This document shows, one piece after another, positions 52,001 through 64,000 of a stretch of 64,000 bases of DNA. Position 1 is the first letter of the stretch. Each line of letters opens with the position of its first letter. The notes under the pieces are model-generated. The model was not told the DNA's origin. It worked only from the letters and a program-made list of their open reading frames with translations, and searched no databases. The position numbers were made by a program, and so were the translations under genes. This DNA comes from Marchantia polymorpha subsp. ruderalis (taxonomy: Eukaryota > Streptophyta > Marchantiopsida > Marchantiales > Marchantiaceae). The stretch is taken from positions 24,884,501 through 24,948,500 of the forward strand of contig AP031356.1 in NCBI GenBank assembly GCA_037833965.1, written 5' to 3'.

Positions 52001-53151
52001 TCGTCGCCGGCTCGCCCCTCGCGCCACTCTTGTCTTTCCGCATTGACTGACTGACGCCCGATCCCCCTCAACTAAACATGGTTCTTCAGACCACTAAAAC
52101 GGTCAGAATCACCCGTCTGGCAATGCCATCGTCCGTTCGTTCGCGAGAAACGCAGCGGCAGCTGCGATTAGGACGAGAGCCGTCAGTTATTACGCTCGCA
52201 AATCGCGACGATCATCCATCCATCCGTCCATCCATCCATCCGTTTATGGATCCTGTCAGTGGAAGGCCTTTTAGAGAGGGAGTTTGCGGCATCTCCTGGT
52301 TCTCGTCAGTGAATCCCGAAGACTTCTCGCTCGGGGATAACAGGAGAGTCGTGAAGGCGGGATCTGGTCTATACATTATCTGAAGTTGCAAATCGAGGGG
52401 CTCTTACACCAGCATCGACCTTGAGGTGTCGAGCGCGAGTTAGGCCGGCGTTTCTGACGTCCCCGCAGCCGAGCCTAGCCAAGGGATTACGCGACACTGC
52501 CAGGATCAGAGGTACTAGCATATCTCATTGATAGCAGCTGGCTGCGAATTTCATTACTACTCCTACGTGCTCATCCAAGATGAGGACGCGAGGCGAGATC
52601 GAGGTGCGGCGCGGGAGGGCGGCGAAGCTGGGCGGACCACTCCACTACTACTACGCAGGCTCGCTGGACTGCCTACGGAGAACCGACTCTACTCGTTGCT
52701 GCTGCCTGGTCCAGACATGGAGGCCATGCCATACCCCGCCACTTCACTTCTCCAGAGGGAAGGAACGCCTCAGAGCAAATCTGAACTGCTGCTCGCTGCT
52801 GCCGGTCCTGCATCCGGACGCCCTCCCCCGTCCTGCACTGCTCGATCCAGCTGCACCTCCTCCTCAACATTTGTCATGCTCACTCGCGAGCTCCCTCCCG
52901 TGGCCAGGCCTGATCAAGATTCCCAGGAGGTAGGCCTGCCCCACCGCATTACACACTGCTTACAAGGCAAGACGGGGAGACTCGTCTCGCCTCGCCTCTC
53001 GCTTCGTTCTGCTCCAGTCCCAGGGCCTAGCCCTGCCCTGCCCTCCCCCCCTTTGCCCTTCGCTCCCCACCTCCCGCACTGTGAGCACTCTTAGAAGAGC
53101 AGACGCCCGTCATCCTGTGACTCGATCAGCCCGCTGCCCCTACGGTCTCAC
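49099..53151. other. Unassigned, GC-rich from about 50.4 kb
   Basis: Long overlapping open frames occur on both strands. The most protein-like is on the minus strand at about 51030-51380, low-complexity and rich in Ser, Asn, Gln and His, with SNSSPTPGNGGKLSTFDNLH. I recognise no domain. A CCAT/CCGT microsatellite lies at 52209-52238. The stretch could be a long leader or promoter, or exons of a gene I cannot assemble. Confidence 0.35.
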
Positions 53152-53350
53152 CCTTGCGAGGGACCGACAGGATCGAGTAGTGCTTCTCTGGTCAACTCTC
53201 CTGGTCCTGCCCTTGCGAAGGAAAAGCGAGACATCGTCTGGACCGCTTAATTGACTCGATGCGGTCAGAATTGACTCGATGGCCTGAATCTCCTCGTTGT
53301 TAAGGAAAGCGGGGAGGCCGAGGGTCCCCTCAGAGCTCAGCTGAGCCTTA
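53152..53350 (-). CDS. Possible exon of an unidentified gene
   Basis: A 199-nt minus-strand open stretch lies between a CAG 3' splice site and a GTGAGA donor. It encodes KAQLSSEGTLGLPAFLNNEE, then IQAIESILTASSQLSGPDDV, and ends SCRSLAR. A short tandem repeat of ATTGACTCGATG lies inside the coding stretch. I do not recognise the family and cannot link it to other exons. Confidence 0.3.
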
Positions 53351-53460
53351 CTGCTGGCATCGGATGGCGCACCGAGCACTGTCCTGTCCTTGGCAAGGTA
53401 AATATGGCGCAGATCTGGTAGAGATTTGCAGCTTGACGAAGAAACTGTATGGATTGGGCT

Positions 53461-53499
53461 GTGTACATACATGCATGTGTATGTGCACACATACATACC
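53461..53499. repeat. 39-nt alternating purine-pyrimidine tract
   Basis: Every base alternates purine and pyrimidine, mostly GT, AC and AT steps, with partial dyad symmetry. Such tracts can form Z-DNA under torsion; any role here is unknown. Confidence 0.8.
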
Positions 53500-56400
53500 A
53501 ACCATCGACCAGCACGTACAGACGATGTGTTGTGAAGGGGTCGGTCCTCGCCACTGCATCTTTTGCACTCAGATTCGTTAGCCCTGTACATGTCCATAGA
53601 ATTGATCCATATCATCCATGGATCAGGATACAAATTCTTACCCTCTCGTCATAATAAGTGCAAACGCTGAGTGCGAAGCTAAGATAAATGAACAGCAACA
53701 GGGCGTTGAGTACTGCAAAATGCTGCCATTGACTAAATTCGTTTATTTTAGTTCGTAAACCTCAGGAGTGCTGTAGATGTGAACCTTTTCGCCTTTTCTA
53801 AGAATGAAGGGAATATTATAATGGTGAGTATCAACGGACAGTGTTCAGGAGACGTCTCTAAACAGTTTTTGCTTATGAATCTCATCATTGCTGGATCATC
53901 CCGGCCTCAAGAGCAAACAACGCATGAAGTAGAAGAGGTCGCCCCCTTCTCCAAGTCCGAGCCTTGATTTGGAGGAGTTCCAATGGATTCTCGGCCCAGT
54001 GTTGTGGAGACCCTGATGGACGTGCTCTTAGAAATAGTTCTGGCAGGTCCCACCATTGACAGGCCTCACTGATCTGGTGGGGCGACTTCGGGCACTCTCC
54101 AACTCCAAACTCCACACCTGAATCTACTTCATGAGTCGTGTGTGACACAATAGAGAGAAGTTGGTGTGCAGCACAAAGTGATATTTTTAAAAAGTAGTTT
54201 ATGAACAGAATAAAGTACTTTCACTGTTTGCAATGTGTGTACGAGATCGGGGTTTCGTATGCAGGAAGATTATTTCTGCGAATTCAGAAGACCTGCTTAG
54301 AACCTGGGATGAACTGGAATTTTCTAATCAGTCGTGTATTACGATCGGAATTTGTGTGGATCACGATCTTGTATGTCGAGAACCTCCTCTGGGTCATCAT
54401 ACCAATTTCCCTGACGAGTAATCTTACAGTGGCTACTGGCTGTACATGGTTATGGATTCTGACCACTAAGTGGCCTCCCTGGGTAAAGAGCAGCAGATGC
54501 TAAGCTGGGCCGGAATAAGGGAGTAGACAATATAAAAATGCCGAGATACCCGAGCAGAGCGAGTGGGAGGTTCACATACGCAAACACGACACCAAGTCGC
54601 CAAGTCCAACGCTAGAACCAGTAAGGGTATAAGGGGGCATAGTTCTCCGAGGTTGTAGAAGTACGATGTGCGCGTGTCAACTCGCTACATTCCACACAGA
54701 AACAACCACAGATGGATGCGCGAGATGTGCTCTTGCTCTTGGAGGTGTCTCGCCACGCACATCCACTCCCAGCGAATCGAATCCGTATATGCGAAGGCGA
54801 CCCCTGCAAATCTCGATGTCATGGGCAATCACCATCACTAACTTATTATAGTAAGAGTTATTTAATTATTAACATGCTCGGACTTATGTTATTATTAGCT
54901 GATCCTCTTGATCGTCGTTGGAACATGCTTGTTTCTTACAAGGCAAACATAGCAATCAAGATTTGAAAGAAGATTCAGTGAGCCGCTGGTGGGCACCAGA
55001 TCTGCTGACTTTGTGAGAAATTTTAGACTGTGGGAGGAAATTTCAGATGAGGTTTGGATAGAGACTGAATTTGCTAGGTTTTGTTCCTAGAATTTCATCA
55101 TTACCTTCAACTACCATGGCTCCCTACATTACTTGACAGAAAACATTTGCTTAACTATATATATACTTAGCGTAGACCACTATTTGACATTACTCATTAC
55201 ATAGCTCTCTTACTATTCTTGACTCTCGAGGTTGTGGGTTACATTCTGTAGGCGATGATAGACTTTGGGAACCATGCCATAAACACGGTTCTACGTATAT
55301 TGGATTACCTTTAAATTTGGGAGAAAATTTCTTGAAATATTTTGCATGATCTTCTCTGAGCATTCTTCACCTACAACTACAAGACGAGATACACAGACAG
55401 TGTAAATATTCTTGAAGTGCAAAAACTTTCCTAGTTACCTATATACTTTGCACTGAACCTCATCCTACTACACTCCTCTTGCGATTGGGATTTTTTGAAA
55501 TGATGATCATGATAATCCTTGATAATACCTTTGGGCCAAGACAATTCAAGCGAGTGATAGGCAATCTGGCACATCAACATGCACTTAATAGGTGAAGTAA
55601 AAGGCTTGTAATGCACGGAGGAGGAGACATCTGTTATTCTCTTGGACAATTGAACTCTCACTACACCTTTGTTATCCCTTGATCTTGATTACATACAGGG
55701 TTTTTTTCTAATGTACATTATGTTAGTAGATAGGATATACACATACAATGTAATCCTAGATCCTTTATATAGATGCTTTGTCCTTGAAGAAATTATAGAA
55801 TTTCACGTCTTTTTCCTCTATATCAATATATTGGGCTACATATCTATATTATATCTTGATATAATATAGATATGTATTTTTCACGCCAAGATTTCGGAAG
55901 ACCAACTTAGTGTTGTGGATGTTGTGTTTACATATCATTCAATTAACAAACTTTTAGACAAATAATTTTCTGTGCTCTCCAAGGAGAACTTGTGGAGAAA
56001 TAGTTTTTAAGGCCCCAAGCATATGAATAGGTATGATATTTTCTCCTATACCTTTTGATATATTTTGCAATAATTTTACTTGTGAACTGAGCGTGTAGTT
56101 ATCCCTCACTCTAGTATACGCAGTTTTCTTATTGGTCGATGCAGGGTAGTAGTAGATGCAGTATCAACTACAAGGTGTTCCACCGATGAGATGATCGTAT
56201 ACTAGGGTTAATTAGCCCTAAGGGATAAGTAGCCCCTCCCCTTCTGAAATATGTTGTGTATTTTACTTGTAATAGAATAATGTTCACTTTTTCTTATAGC
56301 CCAAAAGGTAATGCAATATACGAGTAAGCAAGTATTTGAAATTATGAGTTATTTCAGATGATATTGTAGTATGTACGCCTATGAACTAGTACATTTCATA

Positions 56401-59084
56401 AATGCTACATGTTCCTTCGCGTTCCTATTAGCATGATATGAATCGGAACTCGGACTCTGGCGCATATTAGTTACACTTGATCAGGTCCTTCCATCACTTT
56501 GGTGATACTAGTCAGTATCACTCTCCAACGCTAAAAATATGCATTTGGAGTTGGGGAAGTGGATCCACTCGTAAGCCTTTTCGCTAGGACCTCACCAAAA
56601 GACAAATCAACTGTCCATGCAAAATATGGCCCAAACGTCTGCTCTGTCTGATGGGTTCACGTCAAAGTGCGCGCGATCGGAGATCCTTGCCTCGCATGCC
56701 TTGCGACTATCGCTCATCAAGGAGGATGTCCGATCATTCCGCTAATCTGATTGCCATCCATTAGGCCGTTGTTAGCAGAAGCCCTGCCCAATCTAATTAT
56801 GGAATCCTACGACAAGTTCGTCGCGAGACCAGGAGATGCCCAGTAACGCGGTAGCGTTTGTGGCGAGGAGGATGAGGCTCAGACTTGCCTGGTGGCGGGC
56901 GGGCGGGCGGGCGAGCACAACCATCGCAAACAAGTTTTCGTATGAGGTAAGACAAGGCTGGGATACGAGTCAACTGGGATGGTTGTTAACTAACCCGGAC
57001 CGCTGTATAAAGAGTCATTAGGACAAAGGGAGGAATTGTATGCCTTACGGCTCAGGCTCGGTAGGTGCTACGGAGATCATTAACTCGATTGATGAGGACA
57101 AATTATGGCTCGAGCGGTAGGGAATTATCCAGCATAAGATGCAGATGCTGATGCAGTGTTAAGATCGGGACCAAGATTGAGCAGCAGCAGCAACTCGGTT
57201 CGTGACACTTGACGAAGAAAGATGCCCTGCAGTGAAGCTCGGTAGACTAATTCGCTCGATCTGGCTCTGGTCTGGAGGAGGAGCAGGAGCAGGAGAAAAG
57301 GCATCTCGGAAGGAGGGAAGGCGAAGAAACATATCCTGGTGCATATGCATCGTCATCTGCTTGTAAATGGTTAGTTGGCATGTTCTTCTTTTAATGAATG
57401 CGAACAAAATTGTACACTATGCTCTTCGCATCGTCCTCTTTCTCTCTTGGCAGGTTTTGCAACACCCAACTACCTCCGCTTTTGTGTCAGCTAAAAGAGT
57501 CACTTGTAGTTGAATCAAAGCATGTACGATGCGTGGATCAAGCGCGTCGTTCGAACCCGGAGATTTTCCAAAGAAGATGGTCGTGTATGGGCTGGGCCCG
57601 AGATCAGGGGAAGAGTCACCCCAGCAGTTAAGATCTGCAATCCAGCGGTCGTGTGGTACTCAACCTTGCGCAAACCAAACAAACACATTAAAAACTAGAG
57701 GATGTTGCGACCTTACAAGTGTTGCTGTGGTCCCTCCGAACTTGGTGGTCCCCGATCGCGAGATTAGTGTGTTTGTGCGAGAGATAACGAAGAGAAACCA
57801 ACGAGCCTTTAAGATGTTAAGTTAATGAGTAGTAGTAGTAGTACTAACAGTGATGGTGCTGGCGTGCGAGCCAGTGGAGTGAGCACCAGCGGATGACAAG
57901 GAGCGGCCAAGAGCAGATAGATGTGCCCTCTTTGGGAGGTTGGGTACGTATCAATATGTGGACTCTTTCAAAGGGCTCGGATTGTTACAGGTACAAGAGG
58001 CGAGAGAGAAGAGGATAACAGGAGTCCGAGTTCCCAAAATGCCCCACGAGGGCCCGGTTTGTCTGATGAATTAAGAGGTGACAAAGCGATTGATATCGAT
58101 CGTATGGAGGAGTGCGCTGCAGCTTTCATGGAAGCTTGACGCAGCCAATGCAATGGTATGTATGACTGGATGTAGAAAAGGCATGCCCAATCTCGAGATT
58201 TCGAACGTTCGGTGAGATAGGATCACATGCATGCCAGTGTTGGCCATGCTCACCCACTCCTCACATGAATCAGAGCACCGAGCCGTAACGAACGACCGAG
58301 ATATCGCCTTGACTTCTTCTACGATGTGGACTAGCGGGGAGCAGTGAGTCCAGCCCATGAGAATGGAGAGGGAACAGTGGAGCCGAGGACCATAGTGTTG
58401 CAAATAGTGTTGCAAGAACGTCAAAACAATCACACATCCGCCTACGTTACACAAATTACGTAGCATTAGCTTGAGTGCCGAGGGCAAGATGTCGAGGAGC
58501 CAGAATAAGTCCATCTGGGCTCGCCCTTCAGAGATTTTGAACAAAAGATTCTGGCTCTCCTCCTTCTTAGCTCAAGCAACGTCAGCAGGATTGCACGCTT
58601 TGGTGGCTGAATCGAAGAAAAAATTCCCGGAAGCTTGACATCCCGCGGAAGCATGATCCTCCCGGGACCAAGATAGTCCGTCGCCTTTTTCCAACCAAGA
58701 CTTGGATAACGATAGACGTAATGAGTCAGTATTTAACCCATCTCGCAGAGCACAGTCCCCGAGGCCGGAAGAAAGAAAATGATGACAAGACCTAGGAGGT
58801 GGTTCGTGCATTCTCAATAAAAGAGTGCACAAATGATTGTATCGAAGCAAGTGCGAGAGACACCCATATTGGGCGGTGTGTTGCTTGGCTTGTAGACCGC
58901 AAGGACCACCACCAAACTATACAATGCTTTTAACGTCGAGTTGTAGAAGTAAATGGGACCACTCAACTGTCTCAATCACAGCTGTGCCTCCTTCGCTTTT
59001 GGAGAAGATTGGCTTATGGACGCAAAGGCTAATGGCCACGGCTTGGCGAAGCCAAAGAGAGAGCCTAAGACTAAGAGCGATTAC
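53500..59084. other. Unassigned stretch
   Basis: No domain was recognised. The longest open frame, 58071-58544 (-), would give 157 residues with no known motif. Simple repeats include GGGC at about 56899-56914 and AGT at about 57830-57844. The stretch also holds the long palindrome at 55837-55876. Confidence 0.35.
55837..55876. repeat. Perfect 19-bp-stem palindrome with 2-base loop
   Basis: TACATATCTATATTATATC pairs without mismatch with its reverse complement across TT. It could extrude as a cruciform or fold in RNA. There are no flanking target duplications that would mark a foldback element. Confidence 0.9.
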
Positions 59085-59135
59085 CGTAGTATGTTCGAAC
59101 AATGATGAGAAATCTTTTTTGAAGTTTGCCATGGT
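59085..59135 (-). other. Mini-exon-like unit 1 (51 nt)
   Basis: The minus strand reads CTTTTTTTAG, then 51 open bases, then GTAATC. The bases encode TMANFKKDFSSLFEHTT. This is one of three spaced copies of the same unit; the other two are at 59493-59539 and 59927-59970. Confidence 0.4.
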
Positions 59136-59492
59136 CTAAAAAAAGCTTCATATACATACAAACGATACGATCTCGAACGCAAGAGATAGTGAACACTTCA
59201 TGACATTGTTGTCACTTACCAAGCCAAGCCATGCGCCATCTTCTTGTCTGTTTCCCTCTTTCAATCAGTTCGAGGTTTTGGTCCCCCGGCTCTCCAGCCT
59301 CGAGTGCCTTTTTCGTTTCATGGATGGAGCACATAAAGCACTGCACTAGCTAACATGCGGGCTGGTCGGTCAGTTTTTGCTCGGATGCATGAACACCAGT
59401 AGAGCGCGACTGCAACTCTACATAATTGTGTTCCCTCTTCGGATCGACGACCCGCTCAAAGCGATTTGCCAATCTTTCATTATGTAATCTAC

Positions 59493-59539
59493 CTTTCTAA
59501 GAACAATGATGGAAAATCTTTTTTGAAGTTTCCCAAGAT
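59493..59539 (-). other. Mini-exon-like unit 2 (47 nt)
   Basis: The minus strand reads TTGTTTAG, then 47 open bases, then GTAGAT. The bases encode ILGNFKKDFPSLFLE plus two bases. A second weak similarity to unit 1 lies about 90 bp upstream on the minus strand (TGTCA/AATAATGAA-like), suggesting that a block of about 400 bp was duplicated. Confidence 0.4.
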
Positions 59540-59926
59540 CTAAACAATGCCGAGGATACTTCCAAAATCCACTCCTTCTAACGGAGGAGGAGAGATGCAA
59601 AAGTTTTTTTCATTATTGTCACTATGCATGACCCGTCAGTTTACGTGATTGGTATGTGTCTGTGAATTACTGGTCTTGTGCTGCTTGCTGCATCTCGTCC
59701 TAACATCACCTACGGTATCGTCCTTGTCTGTCATTTATCGAAGAGAATAAGAGTACACTGAGTAAGAGGAGTCGGGCGGGTGGTCAGCAGCAGCTGCTGC
59801 TGCCGCTGCCGTGCCTCTGCTGTGGCTGTAGTTGTATATGTACACTATCGATTCATGAGTCATGGCCTCTGGAAGCGCCACCTACCTCCTCCCAGCCTCT
59901 TTGAATGCGCGCTTCGTAGACGTTAC

Positions 59927-59970
59927 GTGCTTAAACAATGATGGAAGATCTTTCTTGAACTTAGCCAAGG
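59927..59970 (-). other. Mini-exon-like unit 3 (44 nt)
   Basis: The minus strand reads GAGGCAAG, then 44 open bases, then GTAACG. The bases encode LAKFKKDLPSLFKH after two leading bases. Differences from unit 2 fall largely on third codon positions in this frame. Confidence 0.4.
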
Positions 59971-62300
59971 CTTGCCTCCCTCAAAAAAGGAGCAAGAAAA
60001 CATACTACTCTACAGTAAGCTCCAAACTTGTAATGCAAGACAGAAGACCGCCTCTTATGACATATGTTCCTCCATCCTTGACAACCGGTGATCGGAAAGA
60101 GTCTCTCTCAAATAATTCTATGTCATCATCCCTAATTGTTTTGTTCGATGTCACTCGTGGACTAAGAAGGGTACACGCTGTACAGGGCAAGCCTTTTGCA
60201 TGTGTTCATTAGCAACGCACTAACGGTGATCGCCATCCGCCTCCCCCTCGCCTCCCTCATAAGTATCCTCGCTCTGACTAGGCCGGTCTAGGTCATGTTC
60301 ATGCCTCTCTTTCCATGCTTACCAGCTTTAAATTTCTCAGGCCTCTTTTGACTCCTTTCGGTGTCAATAATCGGGAGCAAACAGAATAAATATACGCTGA
60401 AGTGATTACATGTACATACTCACGCATCCATGTTGTTACTACTCTACCAACCCCTGCTTTCTCCTCACAACTCCCACCCCGACCGCGTCTTGATCAAGGA
60501 CTTTTCAGCACTACGTGAGATTGTATATTATGTAATGTATCAATACACCAGGTTTCCTGTCGTTGATTTCCGGGGCACTTTTGGGGGTAAATTATGGACG
60601 TGCAAGGGGTTTAGGAATTTAGGCATGAAATCCATGGAATTATTTTGCTGCACAACAACCTGCTATCACATTCTCTGTATTCTTCCTGAATCTGAACCCG
60701 CCTGCGAGATCCGTGTGTTTCGCCCTCCCAAGGTTCCACTCCTTTGCTTCTTCGAATCTTCTCCTGGCATCCATCGTTATTGATGCCTTTGCGAGTTGTA
60801 GTAAGACTTGCAATAGCAGTAGTAGTAATTGTTGTATGTATGTATTCATACTCCAACGCCGCAACCAATCTATGACGTCGCTACTTTACAGCGTCCTCAC
60901 CTCGCTCGTCTCGTTCGTTCACCGTACTACAATTTCGTCCACGTGATATTCAGAAGTGTTCTCCCCTCCCATTGGTTTCATCTTCAGATCCCTTCAACCG
61001 CTCTTTTGGATGCTCTTTGTCGACTTGTTAGAAAGCAGCACTCAATCGTATTTAACCGTCGTGCATCTTAGATCTTATACTATGGATCCATCACCTTCCA
61101 TGCAAGACGAGCTTCAATATTCGTCCCATGTATCTTTACCGAAACCGTTGTTTGATTTCTCGTGCTGAAAGAACACACTTTACCATGGACTAGCGGTACC
61201 TCGTCTCGCCTCCATTCCCTTTTGTGTTGCCATACACACTTCGACGGGCGATAGTATGGTCGAGTTCGCTTCGTATGGGTATGATGTATGTGTATGGCGA
61301 CTGCAGCAACTGGACGGACAACTACCAACCCATGTATGCACCGTCGGTACTTCATGATCGTACACGTAAGATTTTCGCAGTTGTCATGCTTTTCTCTTTA
61401 TCACAATTTACACCAGCTGCCGTATTCTGGAAAAAGGAATGGACGGAATAGAGCTATGATCCCTTGCTGTCCTAGGCTTGCATGACAAAATGACTTTTTC
61501 TCAATTTCTGCCTCGTTGAGAAGAAAATCTCATTGTCCATCACGCGCCAACTTTTGTCTGACGTCTCATTAACATTGGCCAAGATAGCGACCAGCACTAA
61601 GGCCAAAGGGGAACCCGTTATATAGAAACCGAGTACGAGGCGAGGCCCGACATGGCATGTCGAGAAAGTGTTTTCATTGTGGTTGCGGTTGGTCTGAGTT
61701 GCAGCTGTGTTACAACCAGGTTTCTTTTGAGGCGGGATCGTAAAGTGAGTTGGAATCATGCTTAAGAACAACACCGAAATTTACGATGAAGGATAGATAG
61801 AAGGTTCAAATCTTCTAAAAGTTGTTGTCTCATGTCTGAGATTGGTCCGATAACATTAGCAAAACATTTATTCCTTTATGGCCTTTTATTGTCGTGATTA
61901 AACAACCGCCTTCGTCGAGAACAAATGGTAGGGGCCAACTTGGGGTCACCGAAAAGTTGGCACAGGAAGAATTAGCTCTCACGGTCTGCTTCACGTTGTA
62001 GCAGCGCCAATCGAATATACAGTACATCCTATTCTCGTAAGAACATAGTCGCTCCAACCTACAGTTACATCATCACTTGCCCGTATAGGATTCAAAGGCT
62101 CGAAAAACTATTTCCCGGTTTCATCCAAGAAAATTGAAATTGGCACCTTCTTCGGATTGCAGCAAAGCAAGCAAGATGAGGAAATCAGGATAAGGAGTCG
62201 CAGTGTAATACAGCAAAAAGTAGAGAAAGGCCCCATCAAGCCTTGCATGCACAAGGATAAAACCAATTGGGTTACAGGGGTAGGCCCCAACACTATTACC
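59971..62300. other. Unassigned stretch
   Basis: Open frames occur on both strands without known motifs or a consistent exon pattern. No tRNA or known microRNA sequence was recognised. Confidence 0.4.
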
Positions 62301-64000
62301 ATGACAATATTTACTACTCCACCACATAAAATATTCTAATAATTTAGTTTGAATTATCTAGAAAACAACAAGTGCATCTAAAACACAATTTAAATAATAT
62401 TTATTAAGAATATTATAACACAACCTGGACTTCTATGGAGAGCAATGAAAAGTTAGGTCACATATACCAAATGTCATTGGTATCTTGTTTATATTGTTAG
62501 TTATCTATGAAAAGCAGCTAAAATTGCTGCTATCTAATATCATAATCACACTAAGCTAAAGCAATTGAGATGCATTGTCATCTAATATAATATGCTTTCG
62601 GGAAATCAATCTCCCTCTCTTTCTCAGTTGATGTCCATATTCCACATAGACATCACTTCTGGAGAGCAAGAAATTAACCTTTTTTTGAACCTTGCATGGA
62701 CTTCAAATTAATTATTGTTGCCGCCACACTTCCGTAATCATCACTTTGCAACAAGAACTTCTTCTGTGTGCTTCAACCCAAGATGCTTGCGAGACATATC
62801 AGTGCTCTCTCTATGTGAAATACACCTTCATGCACCATTGCAATAGTCACAATCCAAATGAAAATAAATATATAAATTATTAAATTATATGTGCATGTAT
62901 GATACTTTATTTCAAATTTTGAAAAATCATGCGAACAATTGCTACATTAGATTTATTATTTCACTCACAATTCTTTTAATGTAAATGTAGATGGATGGAG
63001 TAACCCAAGGCAAGATATCACCTTTCTACCAAAATATTGAATACAGTTAAAAAATTGGTATTGCCTGCTTTGGCTAGTATTCAAGAACGATTGGTTTGCT
63101 TGTACACCAATTTTTTTACAAAAAATTAGTAAATTCACTAACAATGAATATATTTAGTCTAATCTATGAATAAAAAATTTGAAAATACATCTTTGTCACT
63201 AAAGTTTGTTTTGTAAGTTGTACTAATACATGCTAAGGAAATAATTTATATCCATATCGCCATTGAAGCTTTCTGCTTAAGGTAAACATATACAATGTTA
63301 GTTTTACATAAATGATGTTTTGAAATAACTTTTTTCTAATTTTATTAAAATATATAAATGATTAAAATCCATAAATTTTTTATTATAATCTTACACTACA
63401 GAGATAATTTTTCTTGTTTTCAATTGAAATTTAAAATATTCGTAAAAAAACGTATTGCACATGTGAATGATTACTAAAGTAATGTAGTTTGATCACATGA
63501 AGAAATATTTTATTCATATACTTTTATCTAAGATAAAAATTTCAAAAATTAAGTTACAATGTAATATTTTAACAATATAAAGTTTCAATATTTGAATTAT
63601 ATTTTAAAAATACAAAACTTCATCTTTATCTCATGAAGGCTGTAAATTTCTACAAGTAAGAAAGATTTTGAATTATACCTTACAGTCTTAAAAAATTGAC
63701 TTTAATAAAAATTCATTAAAATTAAGAAATAAAAATATTATATTTACTTATTTTATTAGCATTTAAAAATTTTGATCGAAGAAGTTTCTAGAAGTAGTCC
63801 TAAAGAAAAGGAAATTACTTAATAGAAAACTCTTCAGTACAATTTTTGAGGCTTGGTATTTTCTCATTAAAAATTATAATTTATTTTCTTGCTAAATACA
63901 TAGCTTGCATAAAAAATATCAAAAGTTGTATATGATTGATGTGAAAATGATCACAATGAATTCATCATGGGAATTAAGATTAAATTTTTTTCACTACATC
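62301..64000. other. AT-rich block at the right edge
   Basis: No gene, RNA or structured transposon was recognised. It resembles the block at 25.7-33.6 kb. Confidence 0.6.

Noticed and set aside
58071..58544. 157-codon minus-strand open frame
   Set aside because: No motif, unusual composition and no splice or promoter context; not reported as a gene.
50400..62300. Conserved plant microRNA precursors (miR156, 160, 166, 171, 319, 390, 408)
   Set aside because: I looked for the mature sequences on both strands by eye and found none; short partial matches such as GTGAGCAC had no hairpin arm.

Overview
The window is nuclear DNA of a photosynthetic eukaryote. It carries a spliced nuclear U2AF65 gene of the plant type and an intronless nuclear gene for photosystem I subunit PsaG with a chloroplast transit peptide. 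The plant-style Ty1/copia and hAT remnants and the protein sequences suggest a land plant, probably a bryophyte. That placement is inference; no sequence here fixes the species. Base composition switches sharply between very AT-rich, gene-free blocks (about 8.8-10.9, 25.7-33.6, 42.2-44.6 and 62.3-64.0 kb) and balanced or GC-rich stretches that hold the genes.

Layout. Positions 1-5660 and 10909-16537 are two direct copies of one segment. Each copy holds the 3' tail of a decayed Ty1/copia element (+) and a decayed pogo-like DDE transposase (-). Between them lie a GC-rich stretch with a possible small gene start (7159) and an AT-rich block. From 24236 down to 17108, on the minus strand, runs the large subunit of the U2 snRNP auxiliary factor, for which I located 17 exons per transcript. 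From 33636 to 40572 lies a Ty1/copia element (-) with recognisable LTRs and a perfect TAAAT target-site duplication. Inside it are a hAT element (34373-36280) and a roughly 350 bp solo-LTR-like insert in its integrase. A second decayed hAT transposase follows at 40.7-42.2 kb. PsaG is at 45118-45603 (+). From 46 to 62 kb there are many open frames but nothing I can name. That stretch contains a 186 bp tandem repeat, a perfect 19 bp-stem palindrome, a Z-DNA-type tract and three spaced copies of a splice-site-flanked mini-exon-like unit.

Best candidate for something undescribed: the U2AF65 gene carries two tandem 89-nt versions of one exon of its second RNA-recognition motif, separated by only 65 nt. 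The two encode 23 identical residues out of 29 and differ at many synonymous sites. Including both, or skipping both, gives an early stop. This is the signature of mutually exclusive exons, here in a core splicing factor and in the motif that reads the polypyrimidine tract.
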